Positions 44,618-56,529 of a DNA stretch of 64,000 bases are shown one piece after another (the stretch's first letter is position 1; the number at the start of each line of letters is the position of its first letter). The stretch is from Porpolomopsis calyptriformis (Eukaryota > Basidiomycota > Agaricomycetes > Agaricales > Hygrophoraceae): NCBI GenBank assembly GCA_951640195.1, contig OX621165.1, forward strand, positions 1,984,001 to 2,048,000, written 5' to 3'. Position numbers and translations under genes: made by a program. Under the pieces are notes generated by a model. That model saw only the letters and a program-made list of their open reading frames with translations. It ran no database searches and was not told where the DNA came from.

Positions 44618-45888
44618 ATGCCTACAACACAATCCCCTTCCCCTTAAGTTGCCATCCAACATGCTGGATGAATCTCTCCATCCCACCTCCAATCCCCTAC
44701 CCCTCCATTTGACAACTACGTTGACGCGCTCGCGCCCATGCAGAAGACTTCTTTGAAAATGTTCATACCCCTCCCCCCAAAGATCCCACTATCACCATCT
44801 CTCATCTCACAGTTCACAGCAACAGTGTCAGCCAGTGGAACCAAGAGCTTCATGAGGAGCACGACGCCTTACAAGCCAAGAACAAATTGTTGCGAAACAG
44901 TATTCAATTCTGGAAAGATCATTGGGATAACAGTGAGCTCAAGCTTTGGGAGCTCTAATGACAAAAGAAGTGAATGTGGGTAGACTGTGGCAATGTCACC
45001 ACCCACACCCATATTATCAAATTCTTGGAGGACTGCCATCGAGCTGAACAGCTCACGAGGAGAGACATCCAAGACTCCAAGGTCCTAGCTGGACTATCCA
45101 CTGAAGGCTTGACTCATCAGGATCTCGCGATGAGAGAGACATTGATTGAATATGGGAAATTGGTTGAATACCCTATCAACCTTGATTTGGAATACCCAGA
45201 TGACAATGATGATGTTACAACAGTCCGAGCCCCTTCCCTGGTCAAAGCAACTTCAGAAGCTGACCCTATTGCTTCCCTCTCAGTAGCCATCAAGGCCCCC
45301 GCTGTAGAAGGCATGAGGGATCTTGGGGGAGATTCCTCTCGTTCGTCCAAGGGGTATCGGAACACGTAGGAACTGATTCAGTAATCAGAGGATGATGGAT
45401 AGGGGTTTCAAGCTTATGAAAGCTTGATATATTGGGTAGGAAGGGAAGGTGTGTCTGTCTTCTTTAGTGATTATCTACTTGATATATATAGAGGAGGTGA
45501 ATAAAGGAACTTCTTTATAGGTATGTGTACAAAGGATATTTCCTTTGTAAGAATAAGTGAGTGGAAATTAGGTAGATAGGCGAAAGGAAGATAGGAAAAG
45601 GTAGATAAGATAAGGAAAACAAAGAAAAGAGACTTTCCGATCGGTTTGAGGTGTTTCCGAAGGAGTTTGTGGTTTCGGAAGTCCTCCGGTTAGAGGCAGA
45701 CGTTATTGGAATGTTTATCGGAAGGTCGGAGGGGTCGGGCTTTTGGGATATGTGTATACGGATTTGGTGAGGTTGAGCTCGTGTGTGATGGAGAGGTTTT
45801 CCATTCGTAGGGAGAGTGGATCTCCTACACCACCACTGAGGAAATCCAGACCCAGGCCTCAGAGAATGAAATGACTGACATCACCTAA
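44618..45888 (+). pseudogene. element D1 sense ORF3, interrupted by a solo B LTR
   Basis: Starts MPTTQSPSP and is co-linear with ORF3 of element D2 (50838-50098). Its parts include LTVHSNSVSQWNQ-like sequence in changing frames, LIEYGKLVEYPINLDLEYPD and PIASLSVAIKAPA. It is then cut by the LTR at 45303-45829 and ends with QASENEMTDIT at 45888. Several frameshifts and stops. Confidence 0.6.
45303..45829 (-). mobile_element. solo B-type LTR in ORF3 of D1
   Basis: 527 bp, TGTAGAAGG...CTCCTACA, same orientation as the LTRs at 12550 and 22300, with a 16-bp internal deletion. Flanked by cccgc on the left and ccacc on the right rather than a perfect repeat. Confidence 0.92.
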
Positions 45889-45929
45889 GTCTGAAATTCA
45901 GGATGAATTTCCTTTGAAGCTGAGGTGTA

Positions 45930-46328
45930 TGTCACAGATGTAAATTTTCTTCTTTCTCTTCTCTTATCTCATGTAAACCTTTATCTTATCTCAGGATTCC
46001 CCACAATCTTTCATTGGGATTCCCCATTGCCTTTCTTTAGGATTCCCCATTACTTTAACTATATGTGGACTTATTTCATTTCCATTCATGTTTCATCCCT
46101 TTATGATTTGTTGTTGATCACAATGACTCACTCTTATCTCTAACACATGTTATGTTGCACTGACTCATATGATAAGTAGTCAGTATATAAAGGGGACCTT
46201 CTGTACATATCAGACTTTAAGTCTGATTCCTTGTTAGCTACCCAATAACAAGGACTTGGAACCATACCTTTATCCCTTGGGACAGAACACCTGAAGTAAA
46301 ATGCATTCCGAACAACTGGTTTATAACA
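45930..46328 (+). repeat. 3' LTR of element D1
   Basis: 399 bp, with three gattcccca units against one in the 5' LTR. It ends directly in element C2 sequence at 46329. Confidence 0.88.
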
Positions 46329-47697
46329 GATTGGTCCAATTGGCTATCCCCAGCTGAATTCATGTATAATAACTGACAACATTCCTCAACAAAATACACT
46401 CCCTTTTATCTCGATACTGGTCAACATCCCTTCATCCCATCTATCCCTGTGACTTCCACTTCTAACCCCACAGTGGATACCTTCCACAATCATCTCACAG
46501 AAGCCTGTGAAGAAGCCTCAAAAGCTCTAGAAGTAACAGCTGAAACCATGAAGCACTTTGCAGATTACAAATGGAAAGATACCCAACTCTAAATAGGTTA
46601 ATTTGTTTATCTTGATACCTGTAACTTAAAGACAGGTTGTCCAACCCTCAAACTTGATGTCCGATGCACTAGACCTTTCAAAATTCTAGAAAGAATTGGA
46701 AAAGTTTCTTATCACCTAGCCCTCCCTATTTCCTGGAAGATTTATAACATCTTTCATATTTCACTCCTGAGACCCACCAATATTAATACTGATCTCCATC
46801 CAGAAGAAGTGGACAATAATCTCTGCCCATCTCCAGATATCATTTAAGAAAAAGAAGAATACAAGGTCAAACAAATTCTCCAATATCACAGGTCTACCCA
46901 GTGTCATACATATTTAGTTAAATGGGTTGGCTATTACATTGAAGAAGCAACCTGGGAACCAAAGAAGAATCTCCTTCATGCAAAAGAACAAATTCTAGAA
47001 TACAAATAATCAATTCAAATGGCAACTTAATTACTCTTTCACAGTGTTAACTCCCTATGTTTATACTTTCACTTTCATCACCCCTTTTCCAACTCCAATT
47101 GTTCTTTATAACTCCCTCTGTCTTCATCTTTTTCCCAAAAATTGATATCACTATGCCCACTGAACGAGTCCAATGTCACTCTCAAACTGCTTGTAAGTCC
47201 ACTAGTGGTTGTCCACCATGATCCCCTCATATGTCTACTGGAAGGCAACCCCCTCATCATACTCCCCCCTGCTCACCTCCACCTTACCCACTTACAGTGA
47301 GGCTGAGCTCACCAGACAACTCTGGTAACATAACCACTGCACATGGAACTAGGCCCTCTCCATGTGGCCTAAAGAAATCAATGCACCACCTATCCGAGCA
47401 AATTATTGAATCACTGAAAAAGGCTGTTGACTACTACAAGGCCAAAGTTGCAAGATTGAACAATGAACTATACAATCAATGGTCAGAGTTAGACCAAGAA
47501 AGGAGGATGAGCAGGCACTGGAGAGAGTAAGCCAAATATTGGGGGGCCAAACATAAGGAAGTCACAAAGGTACTTCCCCATCTCAATTCTCCTGCCCCAC
47601 CTATTTTCCCAGGTCCACTCATCATCCCTGCTGGTTTGTTATCGAACCCCATCACTATCCCCAATAATGATATTCCTTCCCTAGCTGACATTATTTC

Positions 47698-48015
47698 TGT
47701 TAGACTCGCGATGGACAACTAATACCCCAAATATCAAGTGGATAACTGAGGATGGGCTGACCTTGCCCATCCGACTACTCTTATATACATGATGGTGTAC
47801 CCTGTACCCTAATGACTAAGAGGGACACTAAGTAGTAATGACTAAGTGGCTAAGTGGAGCCATCTAAGCTATCATCTAATCTAATTTACATAATCTGATA
47901 AATCCAGTCAAAGATATGAGATAAGAAAAGGATAACAAACTGTGACCAAATAGGGTACATCTGTGGACTAGGTTACCAGTCCTGGACAAGTAGGACACGA
48001 AATGCGATTGTAACA
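47698..48015 (+). mobile_element. solo F LTR, copy 1
   Basis: 318 bp, TGTTAGACTC...ATTGTAACA, perfect TSD atttc at 47693-47697 and 48016-48020. It interrupts ORF3 of C2. Orientation is arbitrary, as no internal part is present. Confidence 0.92.
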
Positions 48016-48191
48016 ATTTCCCTGTCAACTGCTGTTCCTGATAAGGGCTAATCCTAGTGCTTCCCCTCCTCCACACCCATTAACTCTTTTGGATGCCATC
48101 TTGAATTTCAGGATGAAATTCCTTTTAGTGTGGGTGTATGTCATAGATATATTTTTTCCTTTTTCTTTTAGTTAGACTTGATTAGTCTCTT

Positions 48192-48510
48192 TGTTAGGCT
48201 TGCAATGGATGACTTGTACCCCAGATACTAAGTAGATAACTGAGGATGGGCTGACCTTGCCTATCTGACTACTCTTATATACATGATAGTGTACCCTATA
48301 CCTTGATGACTAACAAGGAACACTAAGTAGTGCTGACTACATGGATAAACAGAGCCAGCTAAGCTATTATCAAATCAAGATTATGTGAAATGATAAATCT
48401 AGGCAAAGGTCCGAGATAAGAAGAGAATGACAAACTGTGACTAAATAGAGTATGTCTGTGGACTGGGTAACCAGTTCTTGACAGGGATGGCCCAGAATAA
48501 GATCATAATG
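48192..48510 (+). mobile_element. solo F LTR, copy 2
   Basis: 319 bp, TGTTAGGCTT...CATAATG (decayed end), perfect TSD ctctt at 48187-48191 and 48511-48515. It interrupts the 3' LTR of C2. Confidence 0.9.
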
Positions 48511-48821
48511 CTCTTAGCTATTTACCTTTCTGCTTTACTGATTTATATATAGAGACTGATCATATGTACCTTCATTCTGACTCTTCATAAGTCAGATTCT
48601 GTTTCCTTTATTCTTTTTGTGACTCTTCACCAGTCACATTCTGGATTCTGCTTTGTAATCATCCTTACAACTGACTCATGGTAACTCAGGTAGTTACCTG
48701 ATCTTTGGTCAGTAGATTAAGTTCAATTCCTAGTTAGCTCCCCACTCTTTAGTTAAATATCTAACTCCTTATCAGCCCCTCCAAAACAAGAAGTAAAACC
48801 TTCGACTACTGAATTATAACA

Positions 48822-49134
48822 AGAGGTTAGCTACTTGTATAGCAGATGGTTAGAGGAATAGAGCCAGATAGTCCATTGTAGCTTCAATGGTCTCAGTTAC
48901 TTCTGAGGTGAGTAAAGTAGTATTCTTTTCACCTTCTCACTAACTTAATCTTATAGCCTTACTTGATGTGTACTCACAATGTTTCAGCAGATGCTAAAAG
49001 CAGTGAAACTCTATTAAAGTTGGTTACTGACAATATACAATGGAGCTAAGACTCATTCAGTTTCATCATAATCACTCTCTATTCTGATAATAGTAGTGAT
49101 GCACACAAAATGTGAAGGTTATTGCTTGCATTAA
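48822..49134. other. AT-rich DNA without clear gene
   Basis: 313 bp between C2 and the solo G LTR. It has intron-like splice signals (gtgagtaaagtagt at about 48908) and may be part of the hAT gene seen downstream, but no protein similarity is readable. Confidence 0.3.
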
Positions 49135-49493
49135 TGTCAGAGATATATTTTTTCCTTTTCCTTTGCTTGTCTATTCCTATTTACATCAGACAGTTTACAT
49201 CAATAGCTGCTTAGCCACCCAAGCTCCGCTTAGTAATAGAAGGTGACCAAGCCATATCTATATTTAGTCTACCATCACTCTCCTTATCTACATGACTCAT
49301 CCATAGTCATTACAACTCACACATAGTCAGCATGACTCATACTTGGCTAGTATATAAAGCTAGCAGTAGATAGACTTAGGATAAGTCTGTTTCTTTCGTT
49401 AACACCCCAATCAGTAGTCTTCCAACCCTTTAAAACTCTACACCTAGAGCCTGAAGTAAAACCTTGCGATCAACCCTAGACTGCCATCTAACA
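49135..49493 (+). mobile_element. solo G LTR
   Basis: 359 bp, TGTCAGAGAT...CATCTAACA, perfect TSD attaa at 49130-49134 and 49494-49498. A TATA box (tatataaag at about 49351) and gaagtaaaacc near its end resemble the C and D LTRs, so it is probably a related family. Confidence 0.9.
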
Positions 49494-49673
49494 ATTAATA
49501 CCATGGCTAATTATTACAGTCTGTTAGGCTCACCAAATCAATCTAATTGTTAGCAACTACCTCCATCTTCAAGTCAATTTTCTCACATATGTACCAAAAG
49601 CACTGCTAGTAGTGAAGTAGATGAACAATCATAGCCACACTCTGGGGATTTCTTGCTGCAAATGTTCAACAAG

Positions 49674-50063
49674 TGTTATAAACTGGTTGTCGATGAGATG
49701 GTTTTACTTCGAAGAGCTCTGTCCCAAGACAATGATAATGTCTCAAGTCCTAGTTATTGGGTTGCTAATGAGGAATCAGACTTAAAGTCTGAGTACGGCT
49801 AACTAGGAGTTTATATACTGACTACGCTACTGCGGATGAGTCAGTATCTACACAAGGAATACATGCGACGAGTGAAGATAAGCATGATAAGAAACTCAGA
49901 GCATGTGAAGGGATGAAACATGGTTGTCGGAAATGAAATCTATCCTATCTAGGATAAATGAAAAGATACGAGATTGTGGGGAATCCCAAACAAAGATAGG
50001 ATGGATCCGACTAATCAATGATGACTAACATAGAGAAGGAGTGGAAAAATTACATCCGTGACA
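49674..50063 (-). repeat. 3' LTR of element D2
   Basis: 390 bp; one ggggaatccc unit; near-palindrome atcagacttaaagtctga around the presumed start site. Confidence 0.93.
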
Positions 50064-50097
50064 TATACCTCGTCTTTTGGGAAATTCAACCCGAATT

Positions 50098-50838
50098 TCA
50101 AATTTGGGCAATGTCAGTCGTTTCGTTCTCTGAGGCCTGAGTCGAGATTTCCTCAGTGGCAGGGGCCTCGATGGCCACTGAGAGGGAAGCAATGGGAGTG
50201 GTTTCCGAAGCCGCTTCGATGGGGGAAGGGGCTCGGACTGTTGTGACGTCATCCTCATCCGGGTATTCCAAGTCGAGATTGATTGGGTGCTCGACTGATG
50301 CACCATATTCGATCAGGGTTTCCACTGTCGCAAGATCCCATTGGGCTCGAAGGAGATCCTCTCTAGAAAGTCGCTCGGCTCGACGACTCTCTTCTATGAG
50401 TTTGACAATAATGGCACGGGTGGTGACATTGTAGCAATCGACCCATGTTCGCTTCTTTTGTCATTGGAGCTCCCAAACTTTGAGCTCACTATTGTCCCAA
50501 TGGTTCTTCCAGAATGAGACGCTCTTCCATAACGATTCGTTCTCAACTCACAAAATGTCGCGTTCTTCACGGAGCTCTCAGTTCCAATTGCTAACACTGT
50601 TGCTATGGACCGTGAGACGAGAGATAGTGACGGTAGGATCTTCGGGGGGAGGAGTTTGAGTAGGATACTCCTTGAAGAAATCCTCAGTGCGAGCATGAGC
50701 TTGTTGACATAGTTGTTGAGTGGAGGAGGTAGAGGTGGAGGGACCAGGGGTAGGGGAACGGATGGCAGACGAAGGGATTCATCCAGCATGTCGGGTGGCG
50801 ACTTGTCGGTCTGGGGTAGAGGTGCGAGAGGCAGGCAT
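50098..50838 (-). pseudogene. element D2 sense ORF3 (coiled-coil protein, about 246 aa)
   Basis: One frame of 247 codons from ATG 50838-50836 to the stop at 50100-50098, interrupted by four TGA codons and no indel; CGA at each would give Arg. It starts MPASRTSTPDRQVATRHAG. A Ser/Thr/Pro-rich part is followed by Trp- and charge-rich helices (LWKSVSFWKNHWDNSELKV, LIEESRRAERLSREDLL) and an acidic, Glu/Thr-rich end. It lies between the chromodomain and the 3' LTR, in the same sense as pol. Homologous to the D1 ORF3; similar in position but not clearly in sequence to ORF3 of C. Function unknown. Confidence 0.65.
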
Positions 50839-51023
50839 TGTTGGATGGTAGTTTTCGACGTTGATATGAGAACAATAGTATTGGGTAAGTCTGGGACTAT
50901 GAAGTATCGTCGAAGGTGGGGAAAGATTGGATGGAGATGTATCAACGTCTCTGGGTTTGTAAGTGCCTCTCGGATCTAAGAATAGAATTCAAAAAATAGA
51001 CAGCCAGAATGATGACAAACGAG

Positions 51024-54000
51024 TTAAGTCACTGTTTGAATTGAGTCTTCGTAAGTCTTCACAATTTCCTTGGCGTGTCATAAGACATTCGATCGTTCTT
51101 CCCAAGTAGCTTCTTCAATCAGATAACCTCTCCATTTGACCAAATATTTTCGTCAGCGTTTAGCTCCAGAGTGTTGAAGAATAGATTCGACTTCATATTC
51201 TTCTTTGTTCTCAATCAGATCTGGGGGAGGTCGAGATGTATCAGTGATATCAGGGTGGAGCAACTTATCTTCGACATTTGGTCTCAGGAGTGATACATGA
51301 AAAACTGGGTGGAGCCTCCAGGTTCCGGGGATATCAATGAGATATGCAAGATCCGATATCTGTTTCAGGATCTTGAATAGTCCAGTCCTTCGGTTATCCA
51401 GTTTCTTGGCAGGTCGAGTCGTCTTGATGTTCTTGGTATCTAACCAAACCAAATCTCCGACTTTGAAGGAGGGAGAGAGTTTCCGTTTTCGATCAGCATA
51501 TTTCTTCATTGATTCTGCGGCGTGTGATAGTGATTCGCCAGCATTCTTCTGAGCACGCGTGAGACATTCATGGAAGGTGTTTGCTGCGGGGACATTACTT
51601 GGGGACTCGATAATGATTGGTAAATGAGGGTGACGACCATATTCCAAATAGAAGGGTGATTGTGAACTGGCAGAATGTTGTCAATTGTTGTAAGCAAATT
51701 CGGCAGAAGCCAACCACTCGGACCAGTCATCTTGCATGAAATTGGTATAGAATCGTAGGTAGACTTCGAGTTCTTGATTCGTTCGTTCAGTCTGACCATC
51801 GGTTTCGGGATGATAAGCAGTAGACAGTCCAGAAATGGTTCCTAGGAGTTTGTGAAGGGCTTCAGTGAATTTCGACGTGAATTGAACTCCACGATCAGAA
51901 ATGATCTTCTTTGCCCATCTGTGATGTTCCCAGATGTGATCACGGAAGAGTCGGGCAGTGCCTTCTGATGAGAGGTTGGAAGTCGTTGGAATAAAATGAG
52001 CACGTTTCGTAAAGCGATCAATGACGACCATTACAGCATCATATCCAAGCGAGTCAGGTAGTTGAATGATGAGATCGACGGTAATCTCAGTCCATGGTTC
52101 AGTAGCGGGGGGTATAGGTTGTAGGAGTCCTGTTGGCTTTGAAGGGTAATTCTTGTTTTGTTGACAAGCAGGGCAGGACCATACATAGTCGATAACGTCT
52201 TGAGAGACACCATCCCAAACAAAGTTGCGGAGCACCAGCTCCTTCGTCTTCTCAATGCCAGGGTGTCCAGCATGGGGGTAGGTGTGGGACAGTTGTATTA
52301 TGTCTGTGCACAAAGATACTTCCTCCGGCACCACAATTCGACCTTCAACATCGCGAACCAACCCATCGGCTTGGTCCCAAAACAATGAGGCATCCTTGAT
52401 TTTCTGTGAGATCTTGTCCGGTATTGGCAGCTTGAAGCGTAATCTTGCGAAAAAGTCTGGTTTCAAAAGTTTGACGATCAAATTGATCCAGTGATTGTTC
52501 GCGATTAAAATCTCATTTTCTACCTTGCCTTTACCTCCGTTGAAATAATCCGGGTGCCTGGACAATCCATCGGCCTTGTTCTTTCTCCCTGGGACGTACT
52601 CGATTTTGTATTTGTGTCTTGCCAGAATCTCTGACCAACGAGCACATCGTCCAAATAACACCCGAGCAGTACTGAAATACTTGAGGGTGAGACTGTCGGT
52701 ATGAATAAGGAGGTCATGTTGTGAACCTTCTAAGAGGTGTCGCCACGCATTGAGACAGTCTATTATTGCTAAAAGCTCGGCGTCATGAGTTAGATAATTC
52801 TTTTCTGCAGGGGTCAAGGATCTTGAATGAAAGCCTACGGGTTTCCAGTCGTTTCCATGCAGCTGAGACAGTATGCCTCCTAAGGCAAATCCAGAGGTGT
52901 CAGTCTCCAAGCAATATGGTAGATCTTGATCTAGTACTTCGAGGAGAGGGGCATTCGTGAGGGAGTGTTTCAACTGATCAAAGGCGTGTTGTCATTTAGA
53001 AGTCCATTCCCATACAGTATCTTTGCGGAGTAGTTGGTTAAGTGGTTGAGCAATATCTGAAAAACCTTTAATATATTTTCTCCAGAAATTTGCACTTCCA
53101 AGGAAGGATTGAAGTTGTTTAATGGTTTGAGGTTTGGGCCATTCGATTATGGCTTTGACTTTCTTGGGATTGGTTCCGATATGACCTTTCATCAAGGTCA
53201 TTCCCAAATAGATCACCTCTTCTTTCTCAAATTGGCATTTGACAGGTTTACAGGAGAGTTTGTTCTTCTTCATAATATCAAGAGTCTTGAACATCCAGTA
53301 TTGTAGCTCTTGTAGATTGTCTCCGCAGATGAGAACGTCGTTGATATAGATAAAAACACAACCTGATTTTAGCACTTCAGTGAATCGTGTATTGATCATT
53401 CATTGGAACATAGCTGGAGAATTTCGTAAACCAAAGAACATCACTCTTGGTATGAAGAGTCCTTCAACCATAAGGAAGGCAGCTTTCCATTTGTTACCTT
53501 CTTTTATATGAATATTGTTGAATCCCCATTGGATATCCACAACTGTGAATAGTGCAGCAGATTGGAGTTTTGGTTGTTGAACGATCTGATGCAAGAGAGG
53601 CAGGGGATAGCGGTCGGGAACTGTAAAGTGGTTCAAATATCGATAATCTTTGATTGGTCTGTATCCAGCATCTTGTCCTTTCGCATTGATGTCTTCAGCT
53701 TTCTTGCTTAGGAAGAAGGGGGCAGCTTGAGGCAAAGATCCTTTGAAGATTCATCCAGTGGCCACATTTTCAGCTAAAAACTTCTTCAAATATTCTATCT
53801 CTCAAGGGGACATCAGATAAGTCACGTCGGTTTGAGGTACGAAGTCATCTCTAAGGTTAATGACGTGATCGAACTCAGAATGAGGTAGAAGGCAATCGAA
53901 GGATTCTTTGGCAAAGACGCTAGCATAGTCTTTCCAGTAAACCTCCAGTACAAACTTTCGCATATCTTCCTCCACCGTGCTGGCTCGAGATTCATCCGAT

Positions 54001-54560
54001 TTTGAAATACTTGCAATCGCCAGCGAGACCGATTCTACCATAGAGGGCTCTGCTTCGCCGCTACAATACCGACAAGAAGTCTCTTTGCCTCTGAGAGCCA
54101 GTGTTGACTTCTCCCAATCGATACTAGGGTTTTGAGCTCTGAGCCATGGGTAGCCGAGGATAATATCAAACTTGGATCCGAGGTCGGTCACTTCCAAACG
54201 GATCCTTTCAATGTGTCCACCTGGAGCTTCTATCCAGACATCTGTGTCAAAAATGATCGGGCCTCCTCGGTTCTCTGACCTATCGGCATTCCGTACGGGG
54301 ATTGGGGCTTCCAAATCCTGAAGAGTAAATTTGTGACGAGTTGCGAAGGTCTCGTCCATAAAGTTTCCAGAAGCTCCGCTATCAATAAGACACGTGGCGG
54401 GGACACGTCGGCCACTGTCTGAAGCTTTGATCCAAATGTCCATTGTAAGTCCTGAGTCACCCTTTTCGATAGTACTAAGAGTTTGAAATAGATTGTATGG
54501 GGTAATAGTACATTGAGTGGTATGGTCTATAACATTGGGCAAATCGTCCAGACCTTTCAA
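51024..54560 (-). pseudogene. element D2 pol: protease, RT, RNase H, integrase, chromodomain
   Basis: Protease at 54390-54340 (LIDSGASGNFMDETFA, DSG intact). RT 53735-53330; its catalytic box reads YIND (FIYINDVLICGDN), so one catalytic Asp is lost by a single G-to-A change. RNase H 52920-52560. Integrase zinc finger 52290-52160 (SHTYPHAGHPG.., CPACQQNK). Core 52080-51690 (DRFTKRAHFIPTT, DRGVQFTSKF, DGQTERTNQELE). Chromodomain 51215-51080 (EYEVESILQHSG.., YLVKWRGY). The frame is continuous over long stretches (430 codons at 52973-51681), and the stops are TGA at presumed Arg codons. Confidence 0.9.
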
Positions 54561-55762
54561 AAACCCTGGGACTTCAAGTCCATTGCCAGCCTCTTCTTTC
54601 GATCATCTGACCAATTGCGTATACCATATTTCACTATATCCGACGGAGTCTCGCTCGTTGCCAGTGTAGCGGGCGAGTTGACATTCTCCATGTTGGGCTC
54701 AGTGGTAACGACACGTATGTCTCTGCCTCGTCCTCGTCCTCATCCTCTGTAACCTTCTCTACCTCGATAGTATCCTCCTCGACGTGAGGGAGAGGTATTG
54801 GGTATATTCTTCGCATCACTGGTGACACGGTTTGGGCAGGCATTTGCGAAGTGGCCAGGTTGGCCGCAGGAGTAACAGTTTCCATATGGGATCATAAGGG
54901 TAGAAGAGGAAGATTATTCTCTCTTGACGGTGGGGGCTGCTGATGTTTGGCGGGTCATCGTTGCAGCCACATATGATCCTTGGGCAGGAAAGGGGTTAGA
55001 GTATTGGGGTCAGGACGTGGAGGACTGTTTCTGTGAAGCAAGAATGTCCTTTTGATGTTGGTAACATGTCATGGCGTCCTTCCACTCTTGAAGTGTGGTA
55101 GGGACAGCAGGGAGTCGGTAAATATATTCTATGAACTTGGAATCGAGTCCAGCTTGGTAAAGATCGATGAGGGCGGCGTTATTGAAACCAGTATTGACCT
55201 GTAAAGTGCCAAAGCACAGGTTGTAATCTTTAATTTTCTTTCTTCCCTGGCGGAGATTCTTGATGTTGTTATGAGCGTGAGACTGTCTGTCGATTCCTTC
55301 AAACGTTGACCGGAATCAGGTTACAAATGCGGCCCAGGTAGCAGTCAGGCTAGTCCAGTTGACAGCTCTCATGTTGTTTGTCTCTTTCTCGGACCAGGTT
55401 TGGGCCATCGTACCCTTCATAAAGGAAAGGGCAAAGGGGATCTTGTGTTCATCGCAGTATGGTTTTCCCATAAAATACAATTTGCAGCTGTTGATAAATT
55501 TGTCAACATCCTGCTGTCGACTAGTGAACTCGTCTGGTTTGGCCATCTTTATCTCGATGGTGGGAGCGGCAGGAGGTTGGGGTTGAGGTTGCGGTGGGGG
55601 CTGAGGCTGAGCTTGAGCGGCAAGTTGCTGATTGAGATTTTGGATCTCTGCCGCTTGTTGAGTGTTCGAAGCATGGAGATTAGCCATCTCCCTCCGCAAG
55701 TCATTTATGACTGTGAGAATTTCGTTAAGGTTGGGGACAGGGGGATTAGCACGAGAACCCAT
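54561..55762 (-). pseudogene. element D2 gag
   Basis: MGSRANPPVPNLNEILTVIN at 55762 leads into a coiled coil and a Pro/Gln-rich linker, then the capsid-like KMAKPDEFTSRQQDVDKFI and LSFMKGTMAQTWSEKET. A knuckle, CYSCGQPGHFANAC, lies at about 54875-54835. The open frame upstream of 55762 (to about 56000) suggests a longer N-terminus. Confidence 0.82.
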
Positions 55763-56110
55763 TGGATCTGGTGATGGTGATAGTGAAGGTGTCGTTAAAG
55801 GTGAAGACGGTCGAGTAGGTTGTTGGAATGGGAAGGGTTGATACCTAACAGTAGGGGGAGTGATGGGATGTTGTGATTGGGCGGCGGCGAGTAAACGAGT
55901 TGTTTCACTTCGAGTTCTTCCTAGAGCTTGTGAGATACCTGGTAGAGGGGAAGCTTGACTAGCCTCTTCGTTTGGGTCTGGGAAGATTCAAGTTTGTGAG
56001 TAAAGCGATTGAGAGAGAGGATTCTGCTCAGAGGGATCATAGAGGTCCTCGTCATCGTCGTCCAGTGTGAAAGTAAAGGTGGATCAAGCAGGGGGGAGAG
56101 AGCAAGAAGG

Positions 56111-56121
56111 AAGTCTGATTC
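56111..56121 (-). other. self-priming primer site of element D2
   Basis: On the minus strand gaatcagactt, one base after the LTR, is complementary to aagtctgattc at the presumed transcript start inside the same LTR. Confidence 0.72.
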
Positions 56122-56122
56122 T

Positions 56123-56512
56123 TGTTATAAACTGGTTGTCGATGAGATGGTTTTACTTCGAAGAGCTCTGTCCCAAGACAATAATAATGTCTCAAGTCCT
56201 AGTTATTGGGTTGCTAATGAGGAATCAGACTTAAAGTCTGAGTACGGCTAACTAGGAGTTTATATACTGACTATGCTACTGCGGATGAGTCAGTATCTAC
56301 ACGAGGAATACATGCGATGAGTGAAGATAAGCATGATAAGAAACTCAGAGCATGTGAAGGGATGAAACATGGTTGTCGGAAATGAAATCTATCCTATCTA
56401 GGATAAATGAAAAGATACGAGATTGTGGGGAATCCCAAACAAAGATAGGATGGATCCAACTAATCAACGATGACTAACATAGAGAAGGAGTGGAAAAATT
56501 ACGTCCGTGACA
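56123..56512 (-). repeat. 5' LTR of element D2
   Basis: 390 bp, about 98% identical to 49674-50063. Confidence 0.93.
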
Positions 56513-56529
56513 ACAAGATCTTAACACTC

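Larger units (their letters stand above)
32172..46328 (+). mobile_element. Ty3/Gypsy chromovirus D1, carrying three later insertions
   Basis: D-type LTRs at 32172-32524 and 45930-46328 bracket gag and protease (32660-34720), then element E (34725-41184), then RT to chromodomain (41185-44505) and sense ORF3 (44618-45888). A solo D LTR interrupts the integrase and a solo B LTR interrupts ORF3. The LTRs differ in length (353 and 399 bp) because of a variable repeat. The flanks acaat and gattg do not match, so the ends may come from different copies or the left side was rearranged. Confidence 0.88.
46329..48821 (+). mobile_element. truncated second Ty3/Gypsy C element (C2), 3' part
   Basis: Aligns with element C from base 30206 to its end. 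It contains the end of integrase, a chromodomain (YLVKWVGYYIEEATWEP near 46910-46965), a decayed ORF3 (47151-48050) and a 3' LTR (48139-48821, itself interrupted). Net length without the two F LTRs is about 1,846 bp against 1,853 bp in C. The 5' half is missing; it abuts the D1 LTR. Far more diverged than C, so older. Confidence 0.85.
49674..56512 (-). mobile_element. Ty3/Gypsy chromovirus D2 with third ORF
   Basis: 6,839 bp with 390-bp LTRs (49674-50063 and 56123-56512) and a perfect TSD acaag at 49669-49673 and 56513-56517. The LTRs differ at seven positions, six of them CpG transitions. Order on the minus strand: LTR, self-priming site, gag, protease, RT, RNase H, integrase, chromodomain, ORF3, LTR. 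Frames are almost free of indels; nearly every stop is TGA where Arg is expected. The youngest-looking D copy here. Confidence 0.95.

Noticed and set aside
45298..45834. Inversion between element B and the solo B LTR as the cause of swapped flanks
   Set aside because: The LTRs are in the same orientation, and the products expected from an inversion do not match the observed flank order.
49674..56512. Possibility that TGA is a sense codon (Arg) in the elements
   Set aside because: Host genes here use TGA as a stop (COG7-like), and TGA positions coincide with CpG decay that is also seen in non-coding LTR differences.
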